Under the pieces are notes generated by a model. The model was not told where the DNA came from. It did not search any database and saw only the letters and a program-made list of their open reading frames with translations. A program made the position numbers and the translations under genes. Positions 5,901 through 6,329 of a stretch of DNA of 6,329 bases are shown here, piece by piece; the first letter of the stretch is position 1, and every line of letters begins with the position of its first letter. This DNA comes from Streptococcus oralis (GTDB lineage Bacteria > Bacillota > Bacilli > Lactobacillales > Streptococcaceae). Where the stretch lies: contig CAJPKC010000074.1 in assembly GCA_905370255.1 (NCBI GenBank), positions 1-6,329 of the forward strand, read 5' to 3'.

Positions 5901-6329
5901 TTACGCCGTGTTTTATACTTCAAAACTCCAGCCGCTTCTTCAATAATCATTCGACGTTCTTCAGGTTTTTCGTTAAAGATTTGCTCAACTTTCCCTTGCG
6001 AAATCAAAGCAAATGAATCTTTCCCTAAACCTGAGTCCATCATTAAGTCTGTAATGTCTTTCAAACGAACTGGTTTCTTGTTAATTAAGAAATCACTTGC
6101 CCCATTACGATTCAAACGACGCGTTAACACGACTTGTGTTTGATCCGTTGCCAACACTTTGTCTTCGTTATTGATATACAGATTCACTTCGGCAATATTC
6201 ACTGGCTTTCTTGTTTGAGAACCTGCGAAAATAACGTCATCCATCCGTTTCCCACGTAAACTCTTAGCCGATTGTTCCCCAAGAACCCACTTAATCGCTT
6301 CAGAAAGATTAGACTTTCCACTACCATTA
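2957..6329 (-). CDS. smc: Chromosome-segregation ATPase SMC, frameshifted near its C-terminus and partial at the 5' end
   Basis: SMC dimers with ScpA/ScpB compact and separate the chromosome. The first 32 or so codons lie off the right edge; reading starts within Walker A (NGSGKSN, 6328-6308). Counting from the Met at 6244, the Q-loop is ISQGKV (81-86). A long coiled coil then runs to the hinge (about 430-600, ending near GGSYAGGA; roughly 4430-4970), and a second coiled coil follows. The C-terminal head has signature SGGEK (1023-1027, 3178-3164), Walker B FVILDEVEAAL with Asp1050-Glu1051, and the H-loop His1082 (3001-2999). After Arg1083 one base is missing, and the frame ends with twelve foreign residues (REPWQPQTLFME) at 2957. 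All ATP-site motifs of the C-terminal head remain, but the last strands and helix are lost; from the general SMC-kleisin arrangement I infer these help form the surface that binds ScpA. The residues before about 5893 look unlike streptococcal SMC. The gene identity is certain; whether the deletion is real or a sequencing error cannot be decided here. Confidence 0.93.
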   Translation of the reverse strand, partial: NGSGKSNLSEAIKWVLGEQSAKSLRGKRMDDVIFAGSQTRKPVNIAEVNLYINNEDKVLATDQTQVVLTRRLNRNGASDFLINKKPVRLKDITDLMMDSGLGKDSFALISQGKVEQIFNEKPEERRMIIEEAAGVLKYKTRRKETGSKLKQTQDNLDRLEDIIYELDNQIKPLEKQAATARKFMELDGQRKAIYMDVLVAQIQANKAELDLTEEELNQVQELLTSYYQKRESLELENQSLKKQRQDLQAEMAKDQTSLMDLTALISDLERKLALSKLETEQVALNQQEAQARLASLDEKRNALIQEKEEKEANLSQLEENLAVNTKELNRLEAELVAFSDDPDQMIEQLRERFVAFLQEEADVSNQLTRIENDLENSRQQTQKQEEQLESLKEQLASAKSKASEQETSLKSAKEKVQNLLADYQTHAKQEEEQKQAYQSQQNQLFDRLDSLKNKQAKAQSLENILKNHSNFYAGVKSVLQEKNRLGGIVGAVSEHLTFDVRYQTALEIALGASSQHIIVEDEQAATKAIDFLKRNRAGRATFLPLTTIKARSISGQNQAVIASSPGFLGMADELVTFDAKHEAIFKNLLATTAIFDTVEHARDAARKVRYQVRMVTLDGTELRTGGSYAGGANRQNNSIFIKPELEQLQKEIAQEEKLLRQEEENLKSLQEGLTALSQTLETIKSQGEQARIEEQGLYLAYQQTCQQVEELETLLELQEKELNNLRGGDWQAEKEKCQERLSIIATEKQKLESEIEEIKSNKNAIQERYQNLQEKLSQERLRKTEMIGRKRYEVADIERINKELEYLDMEQDEIERLLQEKVDNLEKVDTELLTKQETEAKSQKEEIQQGLIRKQFELDDIEGQLDDIASHLEQARQQNEEWIRKQTRAEATKEKITDRLRYLQGQLTEEYQISYTEALEQANQLEDLAIAEQKVKDLEKAIRSLGPVNLDAIEQFDEVHERLEFLNSQRDDILSAKNLLLETITEMNDEVKERFKSTFEAIRESFKVTFKQMFGGGQADLILTEGDLLTAGVEISVQPPGKKIQSLNLMSGGEKALSALALLFSIIRVKTIPFVILDEVEAALDEANVKRFGDYLNRFDKDSQFIVVTHRREPWQPQTLFME

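Noticed and set aside
1..6329. CRISPR array, tRNA, rRNA or intact insertion sequence
   Set aside because: No regularly spaced repeats, no cloverleaf-like sequence and no transposase reading frame were seen on either strand.

Overview
The window looks like chromosomal DNA of a Mitis-group Streptococcus (S. mitis, S. oralis or S. pneumoniae type). The main reason is the long minus-strand gene on the right. Most of its product matches, as far as I remember it, the S. pneumoniae chromosome-segregation ATPase SMC. The left end carries a Cof-type HAD phosphatase, and such genes lie downstream of smc in pneumococci. All identifications come from reading motifs and from memory; no database search was run.

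Layout, left to right. (1) 1-354, minus: 5' part of a Cof-type HAD phosphatase that runs off the left end, with an extended -10 promoter just upstream. (2) 355-684: no intact gene. It holds a minus-strand terminator (410-440), a possible decayed gene end (454-525) and the leader of the next gene. (3) 685-1152, plus: a Nudix hydrolase with a perfect Nudix box. (4) 1153-1377: a strong bidirectional terminator and little else. (5) 1378-1956, minus: an HD-domain phosphohydrolase of the YfbR/HDDC2 5'-deoxynucleotidase type, with its own promoter. (6) 2034-2074: a minus-strand terminator. (7) 2138-2797, minus: a TRIC/UPF0126 (YicG-like) membrane protein. (8) 2886-6329, minus: smc, whose first 32 or so codons lie beyond the right end.

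The Nudix and HD genes are convergent and share one terminator. They are clearly more AT-rich (about 28-35% GC in lines I counted by hand) than smc and the TRIC gene (about 42-48%). They look like an accessory block placed between the smc end and the HAD gene. Both products are predicted to act on nucleotides, so a shared theme of nucleotide-pool cleaning is plausible, but they do not form an operon.

The most notable observations concern smc. First, a one-base deletion near 2994-2998, just after the H-loop His-Arg, replaces the last 36 residues with 12 unrelated ones; the lost tail is still readable in the next frame down to 2886. Second, the first 110 or so visible residues (about 5893-6329) do not look streptococcal, while the rest does, which suggests a mosaic gene made by recombination. 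I found no evidence for a wholly new multi-gene system, CRISPR array, tRNA, rRNA or intact insertion sequence.
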